64,000 nucleotides of DNA from Kitasatospora aureofaciens (GCF_001188955.3 NZ_JPRF03000015.1:1-64000), one strand, 5' to 3'. Shown: positions 23,495 through 32,683, numbered from the stretch's first letter. Notes: generated from the letters alone by a model not told the origin. A program made the numbers and translations.

Positions 23495-26400
23495 GTGACT
23501 TCGCCCGGCTACCTCCGCCACCCCCACCTGCACGGCGGCCTGCTCACCTTCACCGCCGAGGACGACGTCTGGCTCGCCCCGCTGGACGCCGACGGCGCCG
23601 CCACGGGCCGCGCCTGGCGGGTGGGCTGCGACCGCACCCGGGTCAGCAACCCCCGGTTCTCCCCGGACGGCACCACCCTCGCCTGGACCAGCTGGCTCGG
23701 CCTGACCCCCGAGGTGTGGACCGCCCCGGTCGAGGGCGGCGAGGCCCAGCGGCTCAGCTACTGGGGCAACCAGGACACCCGGGTGCGCGGCTGGCTACCG
23801 GACGGCGAGGTGCTGGCCGTCACCTCCTTCCACGAGCCCTTCGGCCACTACACCTGGGCGCACGCCCTGCCCGTCGACGGCTCCCCCGGCCGCCGGATGC
23901 CCTGGGGGCCGGTCGGCGACGCCCAGATGAGCCGGGAGCGGACCGTCCTGCTCACCGGCTCCGCCCCGCACGAACCCGCCGCCTGGAAGCGCTACCGCGG
24001 CGGCGCGATCGGCCGGCTCTGGGCGGACGGCGAACTGATCCTGCCCGAGCACACCGGGCACCTCGCCTCCCCCATGCCGGTCGGCGACCGGATCGCCTTC
24101 CTCTCCGACCACGAGGGCATCGGCAACCTCTACTCCTGCCGCCCCGACGGCACCGACCTGCGCCGGCACACCGACCACGCCTCCTACTACGCCCGCGAGG
24201 CCGCCACCGACGGCACCCGGATCGTCTACCAGCACGCCGGCGACCTCTGGCTGCTCGACGGACTGGACGCCCCCGCCCCGCGCCGGCTGCACGTCCCGCT
24301 CGGCGGCGCCCGGGCCGGCCGCCGCCCGTACCAGGTCAGTGCCGCCTCCCAGGTCAGGGACCTCGCCTGCGACCGGACCGGCCGGGCCGGGGTCGTCACC
24401 GTGCGCGGCAGCCAGTACTGGCTCACCCACAAGGACGGCCCGGCCCGCGCGCTCGCCGACACCCCCGGGGTGCGGACCCGGCTGCCGGTGGTGCTCGGGC
24501 ACACCGGCGAGGCTGCCTGGATCACCGACGCCCTGGGCGCCGACGCCGTCGAGGTGATGCCGCTGCCGGGGCACGACGTCCCCGCCGAGCTCACCAGCGG
24601 GGCCCGGCACCACCACCGGGTGCTCGCCGCCGGGAAGCTCGGCCGGGTCCTGGAGCTCACCGCCTCCCCCGACGGCGCCCAGCTCGCCGTCACCGCCTCG
24701 GACGGGCGGCTGCTGCTGGTCTCCGCCGCCGACGGCGAGGTCCGCGAGCTCGCCGCCTCCGGCTACGGGCCGGTCACCAGCGCCCGGTTCTCCCCCGACT
24801 CGCACTGGATCGCCTGGTCCCAGCCGGCCGCCGGCCGCTCGCTGCGACGGATCCGGCTCACCCGCACCGACGCGTCCGCCCCGATCACCGACATCACCGA
24901 CGGCCGCTTCGAGGACGAGCAGCCGGTGTTCACCCGGGACGGCCGCTACCTGGCCTTCCTGTCCTGGCGCGGTTTCGACCCGGTCCACGACGTGCACACC
25001 GGCGACCTCTCCTTCCCGGTCGGCTGCCGCCCGTACCTCGTGCCGCTCACCGCCGACACGCCCTCCCCGTTCTCCGCGCCCGCCGAGGACGGTGCCCCGC
25101 GCGGGGACGGCGGCGGCGACGGCACCGTCCGGGTCGACCCCCAGGGCATCGGCGACCGGCTGCTGCAGTTCCCGGTGATCGCCTCCAAGTACTCGGCCAC
25201 CGACGCGGTGCGCGGCGGACTGCTCTGGCTGCGCTGGCCGATCTCCGGCACCCTCGGGCAGACCTTCGCCAGCCCCGAGGACACCTCCGGCCGCCCCTCG
25301 CTGGAGTACTTCGACCTGGCCCGGGGCAGCCGCACCACGCTGGTGGACAAGCTGGACGGCTACGCGGTCTCCGGGGACGGCGGCTCGATCGCGGTCTACT
25401 CGGCCGGGACGCTGCGGGTGATCCCGGTCGGCGCCCCCTCCGCCGGAACCGGCGTCGACCTGCGCCGGATCACCCACACCGTGCACCCGGCCGCCGAGTG
25501 GCGCCAGGCGTACCACGAGGCGGCCCGGATCGTCCGGGACCAGTTCTGGGACGAGCGGATGTCCGGCCTGGACTGGCCCGCACTGGTCGCCCAGTACGAG
25601 CCGCTGCTGGAACGCATCTGCTCACCCGACGACTTCGCCGACCTGCTGCGCGAACTCCTCGGCGAACTCGGCACCTCGCACGCCTACGTCACCCCCTCCC
25701 GGCGCGCCGAGGGCCCCACCCTCGCGCAGCAGCCGCTCGGGCTGCTCGCCGCCAACGCCCACCGCTCCCCCGACGGCCGCTGGCTGGTCGACCGGGTGCT
25801 GCCCGGCGAGTCCTCCGACCCGCGCGCCCGCGCCCCCCTCGCCGCCCAGGGCGTCCGGGACGGCGACGAGCTGCTGGAGGTGGGCGGCCGCCCGGTGGAC
25901 CCGGTGCGCGGACCGCTGCCGCTGCTGGCCGGCACCGGCGGCACCACCGTCGAACTGGCCCTGCGCAGCGGCCCGGACGGCCCGGTGCGGCGGATCACCG
26001 TCACCCCGCTGACCGACGAGCGGGCCGTCCGCTACCAGCACTGGGTCGCCAAGCGCCGCTCCCTGGTGCGCGAGCTGAGCGACGGCCGGTGCGGCTACCT
26101 GCACATCCCGGACCTCGGCGGCTCCGGCTGGGCGCAGTTCAACCGGGACCTGCGGCGCGAGCTCGACAAGCCCGCGCTGGTGCTGGACGTACGCGGCAAC
26201 GCCGGCGGCAACGTCTCCGAACTGGTCCTGGAGAAGCTCACCCGGCACGTTCTCGCCTGGGACTTCACCCGTGACCGCGAGCCCGTCCGCTGGCCCCGGC
26301 ACGCGCTGCGCGGCCCTCTGGTGGCGCTCGCCGACGAGGCCACCAGTTCGGACGGGGACGTGATCATCGCGGCGATCAAGCTGCTCGGGCTCGGCCCGGT

Positions 26401-26722
26401 GATCGGCAACCGCACCTGGGGCGGGGTGGTCGGGATGACCGGACGGCACGCCCTGGGCGACGGCACCCAGATCTCGGTGCCGAAGAACGCCTCCTGGTTC
26501 AGCGGCGGGCTCGGCTGGTCGGTGGAGAACCGGGGCGTTGAGCCCGACGTGCACGTGCTGCGCACCCCGCGGGACTGGGCGCGGGGGCGCCATCCGGAAC
26601 TGGTCACCGCCGTCCAGCTGGCCCTGGAGCTGCTGGAGGACATGCCCGCGGCGGCGCCCCCGCCGGAGTCCACGCCCCGGCCGGACCTGCGGCGCCCGCC
26701 GCTGCCGCCGCGGTCCGGATGA
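23495..26722 (+). CDS. tricorn-type serine protease (S41 family)
   Basis: 1075 residues from a GTG at 23495 with AAGGATGGAGGG just before it. The first 660 residues are repeated WD/TolB-like beta-propeller blades (FSPDGTTLAWTSW, FTRDGRYLAFLSWRG). A core domain, a PDZ domain (LAAQGVRDGDELLEVGGRPVDP) and an S41 catalytic domain follow. The catalytic residues known from Thermoplasma tricorn are all visible: Ser728-His729 in GTSHAYV, Ser952-Asp953 in ATSSDGD, and Glu1011 in SVENRGVEPD. The enzyme assembles as a large cytoplasmic peptidase that trims oligopeptides released by the proteasome or Clp. It is divergent from the chitinase gene. The His-rich LRHPHLHGGLLTF start is typical of the bacterial branch. 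Confidence 0.95.
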   Translation: MTSPGYLRHPHLHGGLLTFTAEDDVWLAPLDADGAATGRAWRVGCDRTRVSNPRFSPDGTTLAWTSWLGLTPEVWTAPVEGGEAQRLSYWGNQDTRVRGWLPDGEVLAVTSFHEPFGHYTWAHALPVDGSPGRRMPWGPVGDAQMSRERTVLLTGSAPHEPAAWKRYRGGAIGRLWADGELILPEHTGHLASPMPVGDRIAFLSDHEGIGNLYSCRPDGTDLRRHTDHASYYAREAATDGTRIVYQHAGDLWLLDGLDAPAPRRLHVPLGGARAGRRPYQVSAASQVRDLACDRTGRAGVVTVRGSQYWLTHKDGPARALADTPGVRTRLPVVLGHTGEAAWITDALGADAVEVMPLPGHDVPAELTSGARHHHRVLAAGKLGRVLELTASPDGAQLAVTASDGRLLLVSAADGEVRELAASGYGPVTSARFSPDSHWIAWSQPAAGRSLRRIRLTRTDASAPITDITDGRFEDEQPVFTRDGRYLAFLSWRGFDPVHDVHTGDLSFPVGCRPYLVPLTADTPSPFSAPAEDGAPRGDGGGDGTVRVDPQGIGDRLLQFPVIASKYSATDAVRGGLLWLRWPISGTLGQTFASPEDTSGRPSLEYFDLARGSRTTLVDKLDGYAVSGDGGSIAVYSAGTLRVIPVGAPSAGTGVDLRRITHTVHPAAEWRQAYHEAARIVRDQFWDERMSGLDWPALVAQYEPLLERICSPDDFADLLRELLGELGTSHAYVTPSRRAEGPTLAQQPLGLLAANAHRSPDGRWLVDRVLPGESSDPRARAPLAAQGVRDGDELLEVGGRPVDPVRGPLPLLAGTGGTTVELALRSGPDGPVRRITVTPLTDERAVRYQHWVAKRRSLVRELSDGRCGYLHIPDLGGSGWAQFNRDLRRELDKPALVLDVRGNAGGNVSELVLEKLTRHVLAWDFTRDREPVRWPRHALRGPLVALADEATSSDGDVIIAAIKLLGLGPVIGNRTWGGVVGMTGRHALGDGTQISVPKNASWFSGGLGWSVENRGVEPDVHVLRTPRDWARGRHPELVTAVQLALELLEDMPAAAPPPESTPRPDLRRPPLPPRSG

Positions 26723-26736
26723 CGTACGGGACGGGC

Positions 26737-26952
26737 TCAGTCCCAGGGGTCTCCCTCGGCGGTCATGTTCTCTGCCGCGCGCCGGTCGGCCTCCTCCTGG
26801 GCGCGCCTCTCCTCGGTCTCCCGGGAGCGCTCGACGTCGTCACCGAACGCGTCGGCCGCCTCGTCGTGGGCGAGGGCGGCGCGCTGGGCCGGGCCCTCCC
26901 CCGTACTCCCGGGCTGCGGCGGCCGGTGGAACAACCTGTCCAAGATTCCCAT
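26737..26952 (-). CDS. small acidic hypothetical protein
   Basis: 71 residues from the ATG at 26952, with a perfect AGGAGG 4 nt upstream. The N-terminus is amphipathic (MGILDRLFHRPPQ), and the remainder is charged and helical with Glu, Asp, Arg and Ala dominating and no cysteine or hydrophobic segment. The strong ribosome binding site and G/C third positions support translation. The long upstream extension of this frame is an artefact of high GC. I do not recognise a family. It is convergent with the tricorn-like gene, 14 bp apart. Confidence 0.75.
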   Translation of the reverse strand: MGILDRLFHRPPQPGSTGEGPAQRAALAHDEAADAFGDDVERSRETEERRAQEEADRRAAENMTAEGDPWD

Positions 26953-27074
26953 GACTCCTCCTTGTACGAACGGAACGCTCTTGCGGACGAACCGACGGAA
27001 TTCCGGGCTGCCCCCACTCTCACACCGGCCGTACACGGCTGCACCTTGAGCCTTTGGTCCCGGCGGAAGGCGCC

Positions 27075-27192
27075 GAAGGGCCGTAGCCGGAGGCGCCCGG
27101 CGGGCGGAGGGTGGGCGGTGCGGGGAACGCGTCGAAGGGCCGTGGTCGGGGGCGCCCGACAGGCGGAAGGTGGGCGGTGTGAGGAACTCGGC
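27075..27192. repeat. 59-bp tandem duplication spanning a translation start
   Basis: Two units (27075-27133, 27134-27192) align without gaps with roughly ten substitutions, beginning GAAGGGCCGT. The second unit contains the ribosome binding site and start codon of the gene at 27179. The first contains the equivalent positions in degenerate form. Confidence 0.8.
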
Positions 27193-27958
27193 CGAGGAAC
27201 TGCACAACGGGCCGCGCCGGCGGGTCGGCCCGCTGGCCGCGCTGGACGGGCGGCTGCCCGGCGTCCACGACCTGCTGCTGCTGCAGTGCCCCAGCTCGCT
27301 GCACCCGCTGACCGGCGGCGGGCTGCCGGACTGGGCCCGCACGGTCCTGCGGGCGCACCCGTGGGTGACCGTCGGCCGCGCGCCCGCCGTGGTCGGCACC
27401 CCGGTGGACGTTCCGCGGCCGCGGCACTGCACCCGGGACCCGGAGGCCGCACCCGAGCACTGGCTGCCGGTGACCGTACGCGGCCCGCGACCCGGCCAGC
27501 GGCTGGACGCCCTGGCCCCCTGGGCGGCGGTGGCCCGCACCCTGCGGCCCGAGCGGCTGGCCGAACGGCGGGCACGGCTCGCCCCCGAGCGGATCACCGA
27601 CATACCGGCGCTGGCCCTGCTCCCGGAGGCCGGCCGGCTGGTCGCGGACCACCGCCTCGCCTGGGGCCCGATCGGCGCGGTCGGCTACGAACTGGGCACC
27701 GGCGTCCCGGTCGCCGGGCCGCTCAGCCCACTGCGGCTGGTGCTGCGGGCCCCGCACCCGATCAGCCGACGCGACGCACTGCAGCTGCGCCGGGCGCTGA
27801 GCAAGCTGCCGGTACCGGTGCAGGCCGAGCTGGAGACCCGCTACGGCGCGGTCCAGCTGGCCGAGTACGCGGCGGGCGTGCACACCTTCACCCTGCTGAC
27901 GCCGTACGGGCCCCGCGAGGTCCACGATCCGTGGTTCCCGCGGGGCCCGTACGGCTGA
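27179..27958 (+). CDS. MdcG-like protein (malonate decarboxylase holo-ACP synthase family), degenerate active site
   Basis: 259 residues. The C-terminal half follows the MdcG family closely: HRLAWGPIGAVGYELGTGVPV, then LRLVLRAP, VQAELETRYGAVQLAEYAAG, and a final DPWF. MdcG attaches the phosphoribosyl-dephospho-CoA prosthetic group to the malonate decarboxylase acyl carrier. In active MdcG proteins the strand after the Gly-x-Gly-rich loop reads S-D-L-D-L, and both Asp residues are needed for catalysis. Here it reads S-P-L-R-L (183-187), so both are lost. No other mdc gene is in the window. A pseudo-enzyme or altered function is likely. The GTG at 27179 (GGAAGG 6 nt upstream) is preferred to the GTG 9 nt earlier. 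Confidence 0.75.
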   Translation: MRNSAEELHNGPRRRVGPLAALDGRLPGVHDLLLLQCPSSLHPLTGGGLPDWARTVLRAHPWVTVGRAPAVVGTPVDVPRPRHCTRDPEAAPEHWLPVTVRGPRPGQRLDALAPWAAVARTLRPERLAERRARLAPERITDIPALALLPEAGRLVADHRLAWGPIGAVGYELGTGVPVAGPLSPLRLVLRAPHPISRRDALQLRRALSKLPVPVQAELETRYGAVQLAEYAAGVHTFTLLTPYGPREVHDPWFPRGPYG

Positions 27959-27982
27959 CCGGGGTGGTCGGGGTGGTCGGGC

Positions 27983-30043
27983 TCAGCCGCTGACGCTGGG
28001 CGCGCCCGTCTCCAGGTGGCCGGTGAAGCGCTGGGTCCAGCTGCTGTCGGCGTCCACCGTGACGGTGAAGTCGTACCAGCCGTTGTTGTACGCGACCGCG
28101 TTGAAGAAGTCGCTGGTGCTGCCGCCGGCCGGCACCTGGTACGTCCAGGGGCCGTCCGTCCGGTAGTTGCCGGAGGTGATGGTGAAGGTCATCGGGGTGC
28201 TGCCGGAGTTGGCCATCCGGAAGTAGACCGCCAGCTTGCCGCTGCCCGGCTCGACCGCGTAGGAGGCGGTGACGGCGGCGTTCCTGCCCGGCTGGGTGAG
28301 GTCGCCGGTGAAGCGGCGCAGGAAGCGGTTGGGACCGACCACGGTGAGGTCGTACTTGCCGTTGCCGAAGCCGTTGGTGCCGCAGTTGAAGAAGTCGGTG
28401 GCCGGGCTGCCGGAGGCGACGGTGTACTGCCAGGGGCCGCCGCTGCGGTAGGCGTTGGCGTAGGCGGCGAAGTGCGCGGGCCGGGCGGCGCCGTCGTTGG
28501 ACATCTTCAGCCACACGTGCATGACGCCGCTGGCGTTGGTGTCCCAGTGGTCCAGGTTGGCGTTGGGCTGGTACGGCAGGGCGCGGGCCGGCCGGGTGCC
28601 GGGCTCCTGCGCGGGCAGCGCGTTGTTGCTCGGCGAGGGGTTGGGCAGCGGGCCGCAGGTGGACAGGCCGATGGTCCGGGAGGTGTCGGGCAGCGCGGGC
28701 ATGCCGTACACCGGGTTGGCGAAGTCGAAGACCGAGGTGAGGTCGCCGCAGACCTGGCGGCGCCAGGCGCTGATGTTGGGGCTGGTGGCCGGCTTGCCGA
28801 TGGCGGCCGTCCACACCTCCAGGAAGCGCAGCACCGAGGTGTGGTCGAAGGTCTCGGAGTTGACCCAGCCGCCGCGGCTCCACGGGGAGACGGCGATCAG
28901 CGGGACGCGGAAGCCGAGGCCGATGTTGGTGGAGTTGTAGAACTCGTCCGCGGTGCCGGCGGGCGCGGCCGGCGGCGGGACGTGGTCGAAGAAGCCGTCG
29001 TTCTCGTCGTAGTTGATCAGCAGGACGCTGGAGTTGAACACGTCGGGGTCCGCGTTCAGGGCGTCCATCACCAGGTGGACGAAGTGCGCGCCGTCCTGCG
29101 GGGTGGCGTAGGGGTGCTCCGAGGACTGCTGGTCGGCGACGATCCAGGAGACCTGCGGCAGGGTGCCGTTCAGCACGTCGGCCCTGATCGCGGCGGCGAT
29201 GTCGTCCGGGGTCCGGCCGGTGACGGCGGGGACGGAGCCCATGCCCTTGACGGCGAGCGGGCTGCCGGCCGCGGCGCCGGTGAACTGGCTGAAGTAGGCG
29301 AGGGCGTTGTCGCCGAAGTTGTCGTTGGCGTTCTGGTAGACCTTCCAGCTGACGCCGGCCTTCTCCAGCGCCTCGGCGTAGGTCTGCCAGCGCAGGTTGG
29401 ACTCGGATCCGCCGTCGTAGGCGGGGCCCCCGGCGGTGCCGCTGGGGTCGATCCAGCCCGACCAGTGGTAGGTGCGGTTGGGGCCGGTCGCGCTCAGCAC
29501 CGAGCAGTGGTAGGCGTCGCAGACGGTCCAGTTGTCGGCCAGCGCGTAGTGGAACGGGATGTCGCCGCGCTGCAGGTAGCCGAGGGTGCGGACGGTGCCC
29601 TTGGCGGACACCCAGGAGTCCATCTTGCCGCCGTTCCAGGCCTTGTGCTGGTCGGACCAGGCGTGCGAGAGGTCGCCGTTGCACTGCGCCTGGGTCTCCG
29701 GGGAGCCGCCGGCGCCCGAGGGGTTGAAGGCCCACGGGTACTGCCGGGCGAACAGGCCGTTCGGCTGGTTGAAGACGCTGTAGCCGCCGGAGAGCTGGAT
29801 GGTGGCCTTGTCGGCGAAGCCGCGCACGCCCTTGAGGGTGCCGAAGTAGTGGTCGAAGCTGCGGTTCTCCTGCATCAGGATCACCACGTGCTGCACGTCG
29901 GTGATGGTGCCGGTGGTGCTGAGCGTGGTGGTGGAGGCCGTCGCGGCGGCCGCGGTCCCCGCGGCGCCGGTGCCGGCCGCCGCGAGACCGGCCGCAGCCG
30001 CTCCGGACAGCGTGACGAACTTCCTACGACTCAACTCGGCCAT
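27983..30043 (-). CDS. Tat-secreted phosphocholine-specific phospholipase C
   Basis: 686 residues. A twin-arginine signal (ELSRRKFVTLSGAAAAG, cleavage after about residue 35) is followed by the phosphoesterase domain beginning VQHVVILMQENRSFDHYFG, the metal-binding and nucleophile region of the PLC/AcpA family. Conserved blocks GPNRTYHWSGWIDPSG, LINYDENDGFFDHVPPP and the RVPLIAVSPWSRGGWVNSETFDHTS region follow. The last 200 residues are two copies of the family's C-terminal beta-sandwich domain (each with the pattern DFFN and Y-DLTV). It is a secreted enzyme that cleaves phosphatidylcholine or related phosphoesters, probably for phosphate scavenging. ATG 30043 was chosen at the Tat signal. 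A 12-bp palindrome lies 30 bp upstream. Confidence 0.93.
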   Translation of the reverse strand: MAELSRRKFVTLSGAAAAGLAAAGTGAAGTAAAATASTTTLSTTGTITDVQHVVILMQENRSFDHYFGTLKGVRGFADKATIQLSGGYSVFNQPNGLFARQYPWAFNPSGAGGSPETQAQCNGDLSHAWSDQHKAWNGGKMDSWVSAKGTVRTLGYLQRGDIPFHYALADNWTVCDAYHCSVLSATGPNRTYHWSGWIDPSGTAGGPAYDGGSESNLRWQTYAEALEKAGVSWKVYQNANDNFGDNALAYFSQFTGAAAGSPLAVKGMGSVPAVTGRTPDDIAAAIRADVLNGTLPQVSWIVADQQSSEHPYATPQDGAHFVHLVMDALNADPDVFNSSVLLINYDENDGFFDHVPPPAAPAGTADEFYNSTNIGLGFRVPLIAVSPWSRGGWVNSETFDHTSVLRFLEVWTAAIGKPATSPNISAWRRQVCGDLTSVFDFANPVYGMPALPDTSRTIGLSTCGPLPNPSPSNNALPAQEPGTRPARALPYQPNANLDHWDTNASGVMHVWLKMSNDGAARPAHFAAYANAYRSGGPWQYTVASGSPATDFFNCGTNGFGNGKYDLTVVGPNRFLRRFTGDLTQPGRNAAVTASYAVEPGSGKLAVYFRMANSGSTPMTFTITSGNYRTDGPWTYQVPAGGSTSDFFNAVAYNNGWYDFTVTVDADSSWTQRFTGHLETGAPSVSG

Positions 30044-30072
30044 CAGCCCGGTCCGTCCCTTCGCTGGCGATG

Positions 30073-30084
30073 TTGTGTACACAA
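30073..30084. promoter_or_regulatory. 12-bp palindrome upstream of phospholipase C gene
   Basis: TTGTGTACACAA is a perfect palindrome 30 bp upstream of the phospholipase start, with the half-site spacing of GntR- or TetR-type operators. No PhoP box (GTTCACC direct repeats) was seen. Confidence 0.5.
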
Positions 30085-30236
30085 GTCGGGGCTCATCGAT
30101 CGCGGAGCAGTCTCCACCTCGGCCGGAGCGGGCCACCAGATGCGTGCAGCAGGGTTGTCGGACTGTTCGGCCGGGTGTCACCGAGCGACGCGGGGCTGAA
30201 CGCCCGACGGATCCGCCGGGGAGGGACGGTGCAGGG

Positions 30237-30896
30237 TCAGCGGTCCTTGACCTCGATTCCCAGCGCATGGGCGAACTGCGGTGCCAGCTCCAGCAGTTGG
30301 GCCGAACTGATGACGGCTCCGCGCAGGCCCTGGTGGCCGTCCGCGAGGCCGAGCCGGGCGGCTCCGCGCAGGTCCGTCCCGCTCAGCACGGCCCCGCGCA
30401 GCCGGACCTCCTCCAACGTCGAGCCGGGGAAGGACACCCCGGTCAGCTTGGCCTCGCCGAAGTCCACGTCGCGCAGCAGGCAGTCCTCGAACACGACGTC
30501 CCGCAGCACGGCCGCCCGCAGGTTGACGGCCTCCAGCTTGCAGCCGCGGAACACCACCCGGCGCAGCGCGGAGCCGTACCCGGCGACCCCGGCCAGCACG
30601 CCGCCGAGGAAGGCGCTGTCCTGCCACTCGGTGTCGCTCAGGTCGCAGGCCACCCACCGCCCGGCCTGCACCCAGACCTCGTTGAACCGGGCCTGGCGCA
30701 ACTTGACGCCGCTGAGCGAGACCCCGGTGAAGGCGCACTCCAGGAAGACGGCGCCGGCGGCCGACTCGTCGGTGTGCCCGCCGCCGTCGAAGTGCGTGGT
30801 GTCGTACCGGGCGTCGCTGCGCAGCGGACCTGCGTGGGGGCGCAGCAGCTCGGCGTACGGGAGGTCGGCGAGCTGTTCGGGGAAGGAACGGGGCAT
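30237..30896 (-). CDS. pentapeptide-repeat protein
   Basis: 219 residues. From about residue 48 to 185 the sequence shows the five-residue periodicity of the right-handed beta-helix fold, with L/F at the central position: AVFLECAFTGVSLSGVKLRQARF, then VVFRGCKLEAVNLRAAVL, then VVFEDCLLRDVDFGEAKLTGVSF. N- and C-terminal helices cap it. Such proteins may bind DNA gyrase and mimic DNA (Qnr-like), or act as scaffolds. No feature here separates these roles. GTGAGGTG lies 8 nt before the ATG. It stands alone between the phospholipase and snapalysin genes, all on the same strand but with 190-bp and 170-bp gaps. Confidence 0.88.
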   Translation of the reverse strand: MPRSFPEQLADLPYAELLRPHAGPLRSDARYDTTHFDGGGHTDESAAGAVFLECAFTGVSLSGVKLRQARFNEVWVQAGRWVACDLSDTEWQDSAFLGGVLAGVAGYGSALRRVVFRGCKLEAVNLRAAVLRDVVFEDCLLRDVDFGEAKLTGVSFPGSTLEEVRLRGAVLSGTDLRGAARLGLADGHQGLRGAVISSAQLLELAPQFAHALGIEVKDR

Positions 30897-31008
30897 GATG
30901 GCGGCACCTCACGGGGCAGGGGGCGAACGGGTCGGGAGCGAGCGGGTCAGGGCGAACGGGTCTCGTCCGCATGCTCGCACGCGCCACCGACAGGGCCCCG
31001 GCCCGGCA

Positions 31009-31049
31009 CGCCCCGGCCCGGCCGCTGCGGACGCGGCCGGGCCGGGGCG
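31009..31049. terminator. strong hairpin downstream of snapalysin 1
   Basis: A 17-bp perfect GC-rich stem (31009-31025 with 31033-31049) closes a 7-nt loop, 17 bp past the stop codon of the first snapalysin gene. There is no T-tract, as is common in actinobacteria. Confidence 0.7.
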
Positions 31050-31065
31050 TTCGGCGGTGGCGGCG

Positions 31066-31695
31066 TCAGCCGCGCGCCCAGAGGGAGTTGACCCGGCTGC
31101 GCTCGGTGGCGTTCGGGTACGGGTTGGTGCAGGACGTGCCGGGGCCGCCGCCCGACATCAGCTCGCTGCACGGACCGGAGTAGTGGTCCGGGAGACCGAG
31201 CACGTGCCCGGTCTCGTGGGCCGTCACCCGGACCGAGTTGTACTGCCGGTTCTGCTGGTAGTCGAGGAAGACGTAGCCGCGCCCGTGCCCGTCGGTGCTG
31301 GCGTACGAGCCGCGGCTGTCGTTGCCCTCGTAGTAGCGGAAGTCGGCGGCCGAGCCGGCCCGCAGTTGGACGTTGCTGACCGAACTGTTCCAGATCTGGG
31401 CGGCGTTGGCGATCTGGGTGCGGAAGGACGGGGCGGAGCTGGCGTCGTAGGTGACCACGACGGTGGCCAGGCCCGGGTTGGCCGCCTGCTTGGCCTTGGC
31501 CGAGGCCATCACGGCCTGGAAGAACGCCTGGTTGTCCGCGGCCTCCTGGGCCGAACCGGCGTACGTCGAGGCGGTGTAGCCCTGCACGGCCGCTGCGGTC
31601 GGGGCCGCCGGGGCAGCGGCCGCGGTGGTGGGCAGCACGGCGAGGCCGGCCGCGAGGGCGAGGCCGAGGGTTGCGGACAGCACGGATCGCTTCAT
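31066..31695 (-). CDS. snapalysin (M7 metalloprotease), paralogue 1
   Basis: 209 residues, the usual precursor size. A signal peptide ([20 protein letters not shown], cleavage near AAAAPA) and a short pro-region precede the mature protease from about residue 75. The zinc motif [11 protein letters not shown] at 160-170 supplies His160, His164, catalytic Glu161 and Asp170 as third ligand, the hallmark of family M7. Met180 in ELMSGG is the Met-turn. Cys176 and Cys189 probably form the conserved disulfide. Snapalysin is a small secreted neutral protease. The GGAG 8 nt before the ATG and the first twelve residues are shared with the neighbouring paralogue. It is probably activated by the LysR protein encoded at 33030. 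Confidence 0.95.
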   Translation of the reverse strand: MKRSVLSATLGLALAAGLAVLPTTAAAAPAAPTAAAVQGYTASTYAGSAQEAADNQAFFQAVMASAKAKQAANPGLATVVVTYDASSAPSFRTQIANAAQIWNSSVSNVQLRAGSAADFRYYEGNDSRGSYASTDGHGRGYVFLDYQQNRQYNSVRVTAHETGHVLGLPDHYSGPCSELMSGGGPGTSCTNPYPNATERSRVNSLWARG

Positions 31696-32026
31696 GTGGG
31701 GGCTCCTGAAGGGGTCCTGGAGGTGGGGGTCCGGTCCCCGGTGCCACGGCCGCTTGGGGTCGGCCTTGGGGGGACACCTGGTGACCGGGTGTCCCCAGAG
31801 CTTCGGGCAGCCCGGCGGCGGTGCGGATGATGTCAACCCGCGATAGCCCGGTGCAATGCCCCGGAACACTCCGGATTTGAGCCGTCTTTTACTCGTCTTG
31901 ACTCGACCATGCCCCTGGTATTCCGTTCCGGGGGCGGCTAGGCTCCCGGTCGGGGAAGTACCCATGCGGCGACCCGCCCGTTTCCGGCCGGGCGGGCCGC
32001 CGCACCCGATTCGCCCAGGAGGCAGG
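31696..32026. other. 331-bp intergenic region between snapalysin genes
   Basis: It holds the promoter of snapalysin 1 (see the motif at 31824-31851) and, at its far end, an 8-bp GC hairpin (31973-31996) that may terminate snapalysin 2. No open frame with plausible start and codon bias was found. Confidence 0.7.
31824..31851 (-). promoter_or_regulatory. SnpR-type promoter/operator motif 1
   Basis: Minus strand: a GGGCTATCGC block followed by GGTTGACATCAT, 28 bp in total, which recurs with one difference upstream of the second snapalysin gene. The two short blocks resemble a LysR-type binding site (T-N11-A) overlapping a TTGACA -35 box. It lies 129 bp upstream of the start codon. Confidence 0.65.
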
Positions 32027-32683
32027 TCAGTTGGCCGCCGCCACGCCGTTCACCCAGAGCGCGTCGACCTGGGCGCTCTCGTTGGCGTCGGGGTGCGCGT
32101 TGGTGCAGGACGGGCCGGGGCCGTGGCCCGACATCAGTTCGCTGCACGGGCCGGAGTAGTCGTCGGGCAGGCCGAGCACGTGGCCGGTCTCGTGGGCGAC
32201 GATCCGGAGCGAGTAGTACTCCTGGGCCTGCTGGTGGTCGATGAAGATGTAGCCGTGTCCGTGTCCGTCGGTGCTGGCGTACGAGCCGCTGCCGTCGCCC
32301 TCGGTGTACGAGAAGTCGCCGGTGCCGCTGGTCTCCTGGAGCTGGACGTTGTGCACCGAGCTGTTCCAGATCTGCGCGGCGTTGGCGATGTCGCCGGTGA
32401 AGGAGGGCGCGTTGGTGGTGTCGTAGGTGACGGTGACGGTCTGCAGCCAGGGCTCGGCGGCCTGCCTGGCCCTGGCCGAGGCCATCACGGCCCGGAAGAA
32501 GGCCTGGTTGTCCACGGCCTCCTCCTGCGGACCGGCGTGCGTCGAGCCGGAGTGGGCCCGGGCGGTGTGGGTCTGCACCGCCGGGGCCGCGGGCGCGGCG
32601 ACGGCGGTGGCGGTGGCGGGCAGGGTCACGAGGGCGGCGGCGAGACCCAGGCCCAGGGTCGCGGACAGCACGGATCGCTTCAT
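32027..32683 (-). CDS. snapalysin (M7 metalloprotease), paralogue 2
   Basis: 218 residues. The signal peptide begins with the same [12 protein letters not shown] as paralogue 1, the pro-region is slightly longer, and the zinc motif [11 protein letters not shown] is at 164-174 (His164, Glu165, His168, Asp174). Met184 in ELMSGHG and two cysteines (180, 193) match the paralogue. The proteins are roughly two-thirds identical over the mature part, so the pair arose by tandem duplication. The surface differs: more acidic residues around [10 protein letters not shown] and a longer C-terminus (WVNGVAAAN). It is divergently placed from the LysR regulator gene, the classic snpA-snpR arrangement in Streptomyces. 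Confidence 0.95.
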   Translation of the reverse strand: MKRSVLSATLGLGLAAALVTLPATATAVAAPAAPAVQTHTARAHSGSTHAGPQEEAVDNQAFFRAVMASARARQAAEPWLQTVTVTYDTTNAPSFTGDIANAAQIWNSSVHNVQLQETSGTGDFSYTEGDGSGSYASTDGHGHGYIFIDHQQAQEYYSLRIVAHETGHVLGLPDDYSGPCSELMSGHGPGPSCTNAHPDANESAQVDALWVNGVAAAN

